Shown here: positions 53,245 to 62,210 of the stretch, piece by piece
How positions within the stretch are numbered: position 1 is the stretch's first letter
Layout of the letters: every line of letters starts with the position of its first letter
Assembly (NCBI RefSeq): GCF_020521235.1
Contig: NZ_BLAY01000017.1
Location: 1-64,000 of the forward strand
Direction of reading: 5' to 3'
Length of the DNA: 64,000 bases
Origin: Microseira wollei NIES-4236
Lineage (GTDB): Bacteria > Cyanobacteriota > Cyanobacteriia > Cyanobacteriales > Aerosakkonemataceae
Notes under the pieces: generated by a model
Told to the model about the DNA's origin: nothing
Database searches by the model: none
Seen by the model: only the letters and a program-made list of their open reading frames with translations
Translations under genes and position numbers: made by a program

Positions 53245-55908
53245 ATGCCACAGGCCAAATCGCGGCGCCAAGATTTAATCGCTCTCCGCCAGCGTGTCGC
53301 TGAACTAGAACTAGAATTAGCGCAAACCCAGCAGCAGTTAACCGGGTGCCAATGCTTGCAGGCAGATGAAACCCTGAGGCTATACAAGTATGCGGTGGAA
53401 AGTTCTAGGGATGCGATTGGCTTTGCCGATGGTACAGGTAAGCATTTATACCAAAATTCAGCCTGGGGCAGCCTGTTTGAGTGCGATAACCCAGAGGATT
53501 TTTACGCCGCTGGGGGAATTCCGGCAAGGTTCGTTAATCGAGAAATTGCTGACGAGATGCGGCAAACTATGATCAAAGGGGAATCTTGGGCGAGCGAAGT
53601 GGAAATGCAGTCGTGCAAAGGTCGGCGTTTCCAGGCTTGGGCGCGATTCAATGGGATTCGCGATGAATCTGGCAGGATTTTAGCGCTAATCGGCACGATC
53701 TCGGACATTACCGCGCGCAAGCAGGCAGAGGAAGCGCTGCGGGTATCGCAAGCAAGGTTTGCAGGCATTGTAGAAATCGCCAAGGATGCGATTATTTCGG
53801 TAAATTCCAGCCAGCGCATTACCTTGTTTAACCAGGAAGCAGAGAAGATTTTCGGCTACACGGCGGCTGAGGTTTTGGGGCAACCCCTCAGTCTGCTCCT
53901 ACCGCAGCGGTTTGCAGCAGCCCATGAAAAGCATGTGAGTAATTTTACTCAATCGCGCCCTATGGCAGAACGAAGCGAGATTTTTGGTCGCCGCAAAGAT
54001 GGTACGGAGTTTCCGGCAGAAGCGTCAATTTCCCATCTGCAAATTGGGGACGAAACTATCTACACGGCGATTTTGCGGGATATTAGTTCGCCCATTGCGG
54101 CGGCAGCTGCCCTCGCCCAAAGCAATGCCCTTTTGCGAAGCGTGATGGAAAGCACAACCGATGCCATCTTTGTGAAAGACTTGCAAAGTCGGCACTTACT
54201 GATGAATTCCACCACGCTCGAACTATTGGGTAAATCTGAGGCAGAGGCGCTCGGTAAAACCACTGAGGAACTCTTTCCCCCCCATGTGGCTGATTCCTTG
54301 ATGCAAGTTGACCGTCGCATCATCTCTTCGGGGGTAGGAGAAATGATCGAAGAAACGATCGTCGATAGGAATGGTATCCAACGCACGCTGCTGACAACCA
54401 AGAATCCCTGGCGCAAGGAAGACGGAACGGTGATGGGAGTGGTAGGAATTGCGCGAGATATTAGCGATCGCAAGCGAGGGGAGGAAGCCTTAAAAGCACA
54501 AGCGGGACTGTTGTCTTTTCGGGCAGAAGTTGATGCGATTCTGGCTCGCAGCGATCGGCTACAGGATATGCTACAGGAATGCACTGAGGCAATTGTCCAG
54601 CGTTTCGATGCTGCTTTTGCTCGCATCTGGACGCTGAATCAAGCGGAAAATGTGCTGGAATTGCAGGCGAGTGCGGGCATGTATACGCACATTGACGGCT
54701 CCCATCGCCGCGTTCCAGTAGGGATGTACAAAATTGGCCTCATAGCAGCAGAAAAGCAACCCCACCTCACCAATTCTGTGCTAGAAGATTCCCGCATCAG
54801 CAATAAAGAATGGGCGAAACGAGAAGGAATGGTGGCGTTTGCCGGATATCCGCTGTTGGTGGAAGATGCGCTTGTCGGTGTAATTGCCATGTTTGCGCGC
54901 CATCCCTTGTCGGAGTCCGTTTTAGAGACAATTTCATTAGTTGCCAATGAAATTGCGATTGGGATCAAACGCAAGCAAGCCGAATTGGCATTGCAAGCAT
55001 CGGAAGCGCAACTCAGACAGCAAACCCAAAACCTGGAACAAACCCTGCGGGAACTCCAGCGGACTCAATCCCAGCTAATCCAAAGTGAAAAAATGTCTTC
55101 TCTCGGTCAACTGGTAGCTGGGGTTGCTCACGAAATTAATAACCCTATTAGTTTTATCTTCTGCAACATCACCCATGCCGACACATATACTCAAGACCTA
55201 CTCCAACTAATTCAGCTTTACCAAAAACACTATCCTCAACCAGTTGCCGAAATCCAAGCGCAAGCAGAAGCAATCGACTTGGAATTTATCTTAGAAGACT
55301 TGCCCAAACTCCTCACCTCAATGAAAGTGGGTGCAGAACGCATTCAGCAAATTGTTCTTTCCCTGCGTACCTTCTCCCGCATGGATGAAGCACAGATCAA
55401 AGAGGTTAATATTCACGATGGCATTGATAGCACGCTGACGATTCTGCAAAATCGCCTCAAAGCCAAACCAGATTGCCCTGGGATTGAGGTAATTAAAGAC
55501 TATGGCAATTTACCTTTGGTCGAGTGCTACGCCGGACAACTCAATCAAGTATTTATGAATATTTTGTGCAATGCAATTGATGCACTGGAAGAGGGTCATA
55601 AGTCACGAGTCATAAAGCATGGGAAAGAAGACCAATCCCCCATTCCCACAATTCGCATTCGCACTCAATTGATACAACCTAACCAGGTGATAATTCGGAT
55701 CGCCGACAACGGGCCGGGAATGACGGAAACAGTTAGACAGCGCTTATTCGATCCGTTTTTTACTACCAAACCAGTTGGTAAAGGCACGGGAATGGGTCTA
55801 TCAATTAGCTACCAAATTATCACCGAACGGCACGGCGGATCGTTGCAGTGTATTTCTTCACCCGGACAGGGAGCAGAGTTTGCGATTCAAATTCCGCTCA
55901 AACAGTGA
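53245..55908 (+). CDS. PAS-PAS-PAS-GAF histidine kinase
   Basis: An 887-residue soluble sensor. Coiled coil 5-40; PAS1 about 45-160; PAS2 about 168-285 (IVEIAKDAIISVNSSQRITLFNQEAEKIFGY); PAS3 about 290-412 (VMESTTDAIFVKDLQSRHLL); GAF about 425-580; coiled coil; His[16 protein letters not shown] (His near 630); HATPase_c NILCNAIDALEE, DNGPGMTE and GKGTGMGLSISYQ. No receiver domain. Last of the four plus-strand signalling genes and convergent with the cyclase gene. A short linker repeat (EEGHKSRVIKHGKEDQSP) lies between the N box and the next strand. Confidence 0.92.
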   Translation: MPQAKSRRQDLIALRQRVAELELELAQTQQQLTGCQCLQADETLRLYKYAVESSRDAIGFADGTGKHLYQNSAWGSLFECDNPEDFYAAGGIPARFVNREIADEMRQTMIKGESWASEVEMQSCKGRRFQAWARFNGIRDESGRILALIGTISDITARKQAEEALRVSQARFAGIVEIAKDAIISVNSSQRITLFNQEAEKIFGYTAAEVLGQPLSLLLPQRFAAAHEKHVSNFTQSRPMAERSEIFGRRKDGTEFPAEASISHLQIGDETIYTAILRDISSPIAAAAALAQSNALLRSVMESTTDAIFVKDLQSRHLLMNSTTLELLGKSEAEALGKTTEELFPPHVADSLMQVDRRIISSGVGEMIEETIVDRNGIQRTLLTTKNPWRKEDGTVMGVVGIARDISDRKRGEEALKAQAGLLSFRAEVDAILARSDRLQDMLQECTEAIVQRFDAAFARIWTLNQAENVLELQASAGMYTHIDGSHRRVPVGMYKIGLIAAEKQPHLTNSVLEDSRISNKEWAKREGMVAFAGYPLLVEDALVGVIAMFARHPLSESVLETISLVANEIAIGIKRKQAELALQASEAQLRQQTQNLEQTLRELQRTQSQLIQSEKMSSLGQLVAGVAHEINNPISFIFCNITHADTYTQDLLQLIQLYQKHYPQPVAEIQAQAEAIDLEFILEDLPKLLTSMKVGAERIQQIVLSLRTFSRMDEAQIKEVNIHDGIDSTLTILQNRLKAKPDCPGIEVIKDYGNLPLVECYAGQLNQVFMNILCNAIDALEEGHKSRVIKHGKEDQSPIPTIRIRTQLIQPNQVIIRIADNGPGMTETVRQRLFDPFFTTKPVGKGTGMGLSISYQIITERHGGSLQCISSPGQGAEFAIQIPLKQ

Positions 55909-56270
55909 ACGGGATGCTTTGTTTGGGAATTGCTAATGGCTAATGGCTAATGGCTAATGGCTAATTGCTAATGGCTAATGGCTAATGGCTAATTGGTAAT
56001 GGCTAATTGCTAATGGCTAATTGGTAATTGCCCCTATACAGACAGGACTTACGCAGCAACTCCAGATCTGGTGGAAATGGTGCCGTACTACATATAGAAA
56101 CGTTGCCGTACAACACTCAGGACGCACCCTACATATAGAGACTACAAATCTCAACGCAGTCAGGGCAATTAGCAATTAGCAATTAGCAATTAGCAATTAG
56201 CAATTAGCAATTAGCAATTAGCAATTAGCAATTAGCAATTAGCAATTAGCAATTAGCAATTCCCAAGAAA
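55909..56270. repeat. Heptamer repeat arrays between convergent genes
   Basis: GCTAATG/GCTAATT units at about 55928-56030, then 14 tandem GCAATTA units at 56164-56261. The two arrays are roughly complementary and could pair as a large stem. No gene. Confidence 0.9.
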
Positions 56271-59200
56271 TCATTCCGATGCAACCGGATTTGATATGAT
56301 ACAGCGTTCCAGATAGATTTGAGCCACGTTATCCATCGGGTTTTGGCGTAAACAATCTGCAAAAAGTTGTGCTGCCTGACTGAATTTTTCCATATAGTAA
56401 AGCACCAAAGCTTGTTCAAATTTTGCTTTTGCAATCAACTTTCTTTCTTTTAATTCAGGCGGATCGGCATCGAAGACTTCAAACACCGACACCATCTCTG
56501 ATTTTCCCTTTACTTTTACCCGATCGATCAGGCGCATCTTATAGTCAAGGGGATGGTGCAACTGCATAAAAGTATGGTGACTTATTAGTAAGGAGACTCC
56601 ATAAGTTTTTGTCAATCCTTCAATGCGAGACGCTAAATTAACAGCATCGCTAATTACTGTGCCTTCCATACGGTTTTTTCCACCCACCGTACCCAGCATT
56701 AAACAACCTGTATTGATGCCAATGCCGATGCGGATGGGTTCCCGTCCCGGTCTTTGCCTGGTTTTATTATATTCATCCAGCAGTTGCAGCATCGTAATTC
56801 CTGCTTTAACCGCATCATCGGCGCTGCCGCTAAATAGCGCCATAATTGCATCGCCGATGTATTTATCAATAAAGCCATTATTTTGGATAATCGCCGGTTC
56901 CATGCGCGACAAATAGGCATTGATAAATTTGAAAGTATCCTCCGGTGTCATGGTTTCCGATCGCGTGCTGAAGTCGCGAATATCGCAGAATAAAACTGAC
57001 ATCTCCTTCTCAACAGCATCGCCCAATCGCACATCAATAATGCTTTCTTTATTTAAATGTTCCAGGAATTGATGCGGCACAAAGCGGCTGTAAGATTGGG
57101 TGATATTAGACAGGGTTAAATGGGTTTTAATTCTGGCTAGCAGTTCGTTTTTCGAGATTGGTTTTCTCAGATAATCATTAGCACCCAGGGATAATCCTGT
57201 TACTAGATCGTTGACTTGATTTTTGGCTGTCAACATCAAAATAGGTAGCTGGGAAGGGGAGTAATGCTCGCGAATTTTTTGGCAAACTTCATAGCCTGTC
57301 ATGCGGGGCATCATTACATCTAGTAAGATGATGTCGGGGAGAAAACCCTGGTCAATGACTGCTAAGGCATCGATGCCATTGGCGGCTTGGGTAATGGCAT
57401 AATTTTCCAAAGATAGATGGTTGATCAGCACTTGAAGGTTCACCGGCTCATCATCTACAATTAGAATTTTGAACTGTTGAGAATTATCAGGATTTTTAGG
57501 AAATGATTTTTCTATGGTTGGCTCTATATCTTGTTCTCGATCCAGCTTTAAACAGAGGGGTTGGTTGCAAGAAGAACAAGAGCGATCGCTCACCCCCATC
57601 TTCTCGCCGGAAATTGGCAGCGTAAAGGTAAACCGCGACCCAACACCAACGGTAGATTCAACCCAAATTTGACCTTCGTGCAATTCTACGAGCTTTTTGG
57701 TAATTGCTAAACCCAACCCAGCACCGCCATATTCCCGCGCCGTAGCTCCATCCGCCTGTTCAAAAGGTGCAAAAATTCTCTCTAATTTATCTTCTGGAAT
57801 CCCAATACCCGTATCGGAAATGGTAATTGCTAATTGGGAATTGCTAATTGCTAATTGGGAATTGCTAATTGCTAATTGGGAATTGCTAATTGCTAATTGT
57901 TCTGAGTTATTATCTATTACTTCTGCCGACACTTCTACAAACCCGCTGTGGGTAAACTTAATCGCATTTCCAATTAGGTTGTGCAGAATCTGTTGCAAGC
58001 GATTTTCATCGGCTTGAGCTGGGGGCAATTCGGCAGGTACTTTGTTAATTAACTGCACATCTTTTTTGCCAATTAAAGGACGACTTAGGGTCAGAACCAC
58101 CTCGAGGATTTCTCGCAATCCCACGGGTTTGAGTTGCAGTTCAAGATTTTTGTGTTTCAGTTTAGAAAAATCAAGGATATCATTGACTAATGTTGCCAAT
58201 CGATGTCCGCTTTGAGCAATCATCAATAAATTTTTTCTTTGCAGTTCTGAAACTGGCCCAGTGCCTCCATCAATCATCGATTCGGCAATGCCAATCATGC
58301 CGTTGAGTGGCGTTCGCAGTTCGTGGGAAGTATTGGCTAAAAATTCATCCTTGAGTTGCTCCAGACGCTGTAACTCTGCATTTTTGCTTTCTAAACTAAC
58401 AAACGATTCTTGTAGTTGTCTAGCCATTTTATTAAACGAATTCCCTAACTCCCCCAACTCATCAGAACGTTGAATTTCTCCGGTGCGTTCCCATTCGCCT
58501 TTTGCTAAATCTTTCGCAGCTATATTTAAGCGCAAAATTGGCTGGACAACCCAGCGAGAAGTTTTGATGCCAATCAAAATAGCGATTACCAAAGCTGCCA
58601 AACATAGCAAAATGGTCGTGCGAGTATTGGCGTTGATGCGTTCCATGAAATCTGACTCTGGAACGACGACTGCAATTAACCAATCCAAACCATATTTATC
58701 TCGAAACGGTACAACTTTCAGGAATTTGCGATTGCCATTCACAGAAAAGACATGCTTCTGTGGGTGGCGAATGTGTTTCAACCCTTTTGTTTGCTTTTCT
58801 AAGTGCTGTGTTGCGTTGCGGATTGAGTCATCCCGACTTTGAGACGCATGGAGGCGTTTTGCTTCCCCTTTAACGAGGGTGTAAGGTTGTTCGGTACTCG
58901 AACTTGCTACTAATAAACCGTTGCGTTCTAAGATAAATGTTTTTCCCGACCGACTAATTTTTAAACTGCGGAGAAAATCGCTAATTTGGGACAGGCGCTG
59001 ATCGACGCCGAGGACGCCGATTAATGTCCCGCTTTTGTTGTAGACGGGAAGGCTAGCAGAAATTGAGATAATTTCTGGATAGCCTTCCCACTGGTAAATT
59101 TTACTCCAAACGGGTCTACCTGCTTTCACGGCATCTTTGTACCAAGCTTCAACGCGAGGATCGTAGCCATCTTTGGTCAAAACTATTTTAGTGCGATTTC

Positions 59201-59678
59201 CCTGGCGATCGGTGGCGTAGCTGTAAGTTTTCCATTGGGTTTTTGGGGAAACTTCATCAATGGTTAGTTTGGCTAAGTTTTCGTTATCTTCCGGTCCACC
59301 GCCAATAAATTCTCCTTTTTGGTTGGCATAGCTAATGTAGCCAATTCCCTTAAAGACTTGTATTTGCTTCCAAAAATAGCGTCCTGTCTTTTGAAAGTTT
59401 TTTAAGTCTAAAATTCCTATGCTGACGGCATCTAAATTCATTTGATTGATCTGATGAGGGACGATTAAGTAAGCTGCGAGTTTTTGTTGAATGCGAGCAT
59501 TGACTTCGTTTTGCAACTGGGTGACGAGGTCGTTTACCGCTTGCTGTCCGTTTCTAAATGAGAGATATCCCGTTAACCCTACCGCCGCCAAAATTTGCAG
59601 CACGAAAGGTACTATCACGACGGTTCGTAAGGGAAGCTGACCATAAATTTTAGCAACTAAGCGGTTTAGATTTGGCAT
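56271..59678 (-). CDS. Cache-HAMP histidine kinase-receiver-adenylate cyclase
   Basis: A 1,135-residue membrane protein. TM1 about 20-42; periplasmic dCache-like sensor about 45-335; TM2 about 345-365; HAMP; HisKA FLANTSHELRTPLNGMIGI near 450; HATPase_c with ISDTGIGIPE; receiver about 735-850 (KILIVDDEPVN, phospho-Asp in ILLDVMMPRMTG); class III cyclase about 880-1060 (SVLFCDIRDFSTRSE). It would turn an external ligand into phosphorelay and cAMP output. An in-frame heptamer repeat (NSQLAIS units) splits the HATPase domain. The final 11 or so codons and the stop are the end of a family D element. Confidence 0.92.
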   Translation of the reverse strand: MPNLNRLVAKIYGQLPLRTVVIVPFVLQILAAVGLTGYLSFRNGQQAVNDLVTQLQNEVNARIQQKLAAYLIVPHQINQMNLDAVSIGILDLKNFQKTGRYFWKQIQVFKGIGYISYANQKGEFIGGGPEDNENLAKLTIDEVSPKTQWKTYSYATDRQGNRTKIVLTKDGYDPRVEAWYKDAVKAGRPVWSKIYQWEGYPEIISISASLPVYNKSGTLIGVLGVDQRLSQISDFLRSLKISRSGKTFILERNGLLVASSSTEQPYTLVKGEAKRLHASQSRDDSIRNATQHLEKQTKGLKHIRHPQKHVFSVNGNRKFLKVVPFRDKYGLDWLIAVVVPESDFMERINANTRTTILLCLAALVIAILIGIKTSRWVVQPILRLNIAAKDLAKGEWERTGEIQRSDELGELGNSFNKMARQLQESFVSLESKNAELQRLEQLKDEFLANTSHELRTPLNGMIGIAESMIDGGTGPVSELQRKNLLMIAQSGHRLATLVNDILDFSKLKHKNLELQLKPVGLREILEVVLTLSRPLIGKKDVQLINKVPAELPPAQADENRLQQILHNLIGNAIKFTHSGFVEVSAEVIDNNSEQLAISNSQLAISNSQLAISNSQLAITISDTGIGIPEDKLERIFAPFEQADGATAREYGGAGLGLAITKKLVELHEGQIWVESTVGVGSRFTFTLPISGEKMGVSDRSCSSCNQPLCLKLDREQDIEPTIEKSFPKNPDNSQQFKILIVDDEPVNLQVLINHLSLENYAITQAANGIDALAVIDQGFLPDIILLDVMMPRMTGYEVCQKIREHYSPSQLPILMLTAKNQVNDLVTGLSLGANDYLRKPISKNELLARIKTHLTLSNITQSYSRFVPHQFLEHLNKESIIDVRLGDAVEKEMSVLFCDIRDFSTRSETMTPEDTFKFINAYLSRMEPAIIQNNGFIDKYIGDAIMALFSGSADDAVKAGITMLQLLDEYNKTRQRPGREPIRIGIGINTGCLMLGTVGGKNRMEGTVISDAVNLASRIEGLTKTYGVSLLISHHTFMQLHHPLDYKMRLIDRVKVKGKSEMVSVFEVFDADPPELKERKLIAKAKFEQALVLYYMEKFSQAAQLFADCLRQNPMDNVAQIYLERCIISNPVASE
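56273..56296. mobile_element. Family D element right end overlapping the cyclase gene
   Basis: TTCCGATGCAACCGGATTTG then ATA, followed by TGA. This end supplies the C-terminus SNPVASE and stop of the cyclase gene. The other end is replaced by GCAATTA heptamers. Confidence 0.7.
57822..57900 (-). repeat. Heptamer repeat in the HATPase domain of the cyclase gene
   Basis: GCTAATT and GGGAATT units in a 21-bp higher-order period encode about three copies of NSQLAIS, in frame, just before ISDTGIGIPE. Confidence 0.92.
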
Positions 59679-60158
59679 TGGATCGTGGGAGCGATCGCAC
59701 CGAAAATCGCTAATATTTATTCCCCTCGGTGCTACACAGCGATTCCTAGACTAACTCGATCGATCTTGCACCCTTGTAAAAGCTGACAAATCGGTAATAT
59801 TTTATCTATTAACGCAAGTTGCTAGTTATAAACAAGGGCGTTGCTAATTGCTAATTGCTAATTGCTAATCTAGTATTTTTACTGACATTAGCCATTAGCT
59901 ATTAGCCATTAGCCGCTCCCAGAGAGATAACTAGCAACTTGCGTTATTATCCGTTGACATAGTTTCTACCCCTGTTCGGTCAACCGCTCCGGACATTAAC
60001 CCAATGCGCCTGTCTTGTAAGGATTTTAGCTTAATTGGCTAATCGGTATAATGCAATAAAAATTTTCCGACTTTCCCTACTTTTCCTACTTTTCCCACTT
60101 TTCCCACTTTTTTGGCCAAGTTTTATGGAATTATAAAGATAGCTAATGACTTGTGACT
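59679..60158. other. Intergenic region with family C MITE and CTTTTCCCA-type repeats
   Basis: No gene. The MITE lies at 59812-59944. At 60070-60110 there is a run of TTTTCCCACTTTTCCCAC. The region holds the promoters of the divergent cyclase and channel genes, which I cannot pin down. Confidence 0.55.
59812..59944. mobile_element. Family C MITE copy, TATTA target duplication
   Basis: A 133-bp element, ACGCAAGTTGCTAGTTAT to ATAACTAGCAACTTGCGT (18-bp perfect inverted repeat), TATTA at 59807-59811 and 59945-59949. Best preserved member of the family. Confidence 0.93.
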
Positions 60159-61082
60159 ATGGGCAAAAGGCAAGATTCCCCCGCGCAATCGCGTCAGCGT
60201 GCGGTCGGCATATCGCGCTTTGTCCGCCGCGATGGACAAACTGATATCCTCCGTAAAGGTTCGTCCCACTCTTGGAAAAGCGATCTGTATCATTGGCTAC
60301 TCGCACTAAAGTGGCCTCAATTCTTTGGTTTAATAAGTGTCCTGTATCTGGCATCTAACGCTTTATTTGCTTTCGCCTACTTGCTAGAGTCAGGTAGCAT
60401 TCATAACGCGCGACCTGGGTCTTTTTTGGATGCCTTTTTCTTCAGCGTCCAAACAATGGCGACGATTGGTTACGGTGCAATGTATCCAGTAACACCTTAT
60501 GCGAATGCGATCGTTGCTTTAGAAGCGCTGGTGGGTTTATTGGGAGTAGCAATGGTGACTGGATTGGCATTCGCGCGCTTTTCCACACCCACGGCAAAAG
60601 TAATGTTCAGCGATGTAGCAGTAATTGCCACCCGCAACGGCGTGCCAACCTTAATGTTACGCGCAGCTAACCGACGCCGCAATTCGATTTTAGAAGCGCA
60701 AATACGGCTAACTTTGGCACGCAATGAGTTAACTGACGAGGGCGAATTTATGCGTCGCTTGCACGACCTAGAATTAATTCGCAACGGCACGCCAATTTTC
60801 GCACTAAGTTGGACGGCGATGCATCCAATTGATGAGAAAAGTCCTTTATATGGATGTACACCAGAATCCCTGGCGGAGCAAGAAGTTGAGTTGATTGTCA
60901 CCCTGACTGGACTCGACGAAACGGTTTCGCAAACGATTCACGCGCGTTATTCTTATGTAGCAGAGGAGATTTTGTGGAATATGCGTTTTGTGGATATTTT
61001 GGGCAAAACTCCTGAAGGAAAGCGCTATGTTGATTACAGACGCTTTCATGATGTGATACCAGTAGATCGGGGGGAGAAATAA
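60159..61082 (+). CDS. Inward-rectifier-type potassium channel (KirBac-like)
   Basis: A 307-residue protein from ATG 60159 (GTG 60153 is an in-frame alternative; neither has a clear Shine-Dalgarno). Slide-helix region KSDLYHWLLAL; TM1 about 55-78; pore helix and filter TMATIGYGAMYP; TM2 about 115-140 (VALEALVGLLGVAMVTGLAFARFS); then the immunoglobulin-like cytoplasmic domain with FSDVAVIATRNGVPTLMLRAANRR and SPLYGCTPESL. These are the hallmarks of KirBac channels that pass K+ and are gated by the cytoplasmic domain. The next gene starts 2 bp downstream, so they form an operon. Confidence 0.94.
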   Translation: MGKRQDSPAQSRQRAVGISRFVRRDGQTDILRKGSSHSWKSDLYHWLLALKWPQFFGLISVLYLASNALFAFAYLLESGSIHNARPGSFLDAFFFSVQTMATIGYGAMYPVTPYANAIVALEALVGLLGVAMVTGLAFARFSTPTAKVMFSDVAVIATRNGVPTLMLRAANRRRNSILEAQIRLTLARNELTDEGEFMRRLHDLELIRNGTPIFALSWTAMHPIDEKSPLYGCTPESLAEQEVELIVTLTGLDETVSQTIHARYSYVAEEILWNMRFVDILGKTPEGKRYVDYRRFHDVIPVDRGEK

Positions 61083-61084
61083 TT

Positions 61085-62088
61085 ATGAGCGATGATTACT
61101 TTTACCTGTGTAAAGTCATTAGCGAAAAAGTAAAGGGCGAATTGGTAAAGCGCCTATCTGAGACGGGATTTGTAGGTGAAACGCTTTCTCATCCCAACAA
61201 GTTGAAATCTACGCACAAAATTGATGAAGTTGCCATTGAGATTGTGCTTGAGGTTTTGCAGGATCGCAAGTGCAATATTTATATGGAGTCTTGGCGATCG
61301 CAAATCGACGACCAAGCAGATTTTTCTATTTTCATTGACCCGATAGACGGTTCTCTTAACTGGGATCGAGGAATAGGCGACCCCTGCATTGTTATCGCCG
61401 TGTCGGAAAAAAAGAGGGAAGTGAAACTCAAGGACTTGACTTATGCTTATGTTGAAGGATTGCGCTCGGGCGATCGCTACTATACTAGGGAAGATTCTGC
61501 CTATTTTTTCAGCCATCTTACCCAAAAAGAAGTTCCCATTCGCTGTCAGGGAAAAGCCAGCTTGTCAGAAGCTATCGCTTATTTATAGCGGATTGCAACC
61601 CTATGAGGTACACCCCTCGTTTGTGTAGCGGCTGCCATTTTTGCTGCCGCTACACAAACGAGCCAAAAGGCTGTACCTCACACGAAAAGCAATCTGCTGT
61701 AAGACCAGGGTATTCTTTGGCAAAAAACCAGCTAGAGGTGAGTTTCCCCATCTTTCTCCTTTGTCGAGATATCCGCGCTATCGACAATGCTGGTATGGAA
61801 ATTTGTGAAATTGCCCGCAATGCTGCCGATTTAATGATTGAAGCGAGAAAAGGTTCGGACAATTACAATCTTCTGGCGTATCCTATTTTGAAATATGCTG
61901 GAGGGATTTTATCCGACTTGTCAGGCAACTCTTTGGATGAATTGAGTCTGGAAGAGGAACAGCAGGTAGACTACATCGCCTGTAACAACCCCCAATTGTT
62001 TCAGGAAACCCTGGCGGTGATTCTAAAGCTAAAGCAGTCTCAGCAGTATATCCACGACAACATCCATTTTTCCTTTGGTTGTTCCTAG
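61085..62088 (+). pseudogene. Inositol-monophosphatase-family gene interrupted by a family A MITE
   Basis: First part MSDDYFYLCKVISEKVKG to SLSEAIAYL (stop inside the MITE). It contains the metal-binding motif FIDPIDGSLNWDRG near 95. Second part RPGYSLAKNQLEVSFP to DNIHFSFGCS has NAADLMIEARKGSDNYNLLA and PILKYAGGILSDLSGN. Deleting the 114-bp MITE and one TA (116 bases) gives 888 bases, 295 residues, in one frame. The family includes inositol and 3'(2'),5'-bisphosphate nucleotidases. It lies 2 bp after the channel gene. The disrupted product keeps the metal site but loses the C-terminal lobe. Confidence 0.9.
61586..61699. mobile_element. Family A MITE inside the IMPase-like gene, TA target duplication
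   Basis: A 114-bp element, TAGCGGATTGC to GCAATCTGCTG, arms GTTTGTGTAGCGGC / GCCGCTACACAAAC, TA at 61584-61585 and 61700-61701. Confidence 0.93.
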
Positions 62089-62210
62089 TCGCGATGCGCG
62101 AAGACAGCGCAACTACAAACTTCTAGAGTTTATCGCTCCCGATTCAGTATTATCTATTAAGAGCGAGTGCGTCGCGCTCGTTGATATTAAGTCCCTAACG
62201 CTGTAACACT

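Noticed and set aside
55925-56261. CRISPR-like array of short repeats
   Set aside because: Units are 7 bp and contiguous, without spacers; they are simple tandem repeats.
61603-62088. Independent second gene after the phosphatase
   Set aside because: Its first residues are MITE sequence; the rest is the C-terminal lobe of the same phosphatase.
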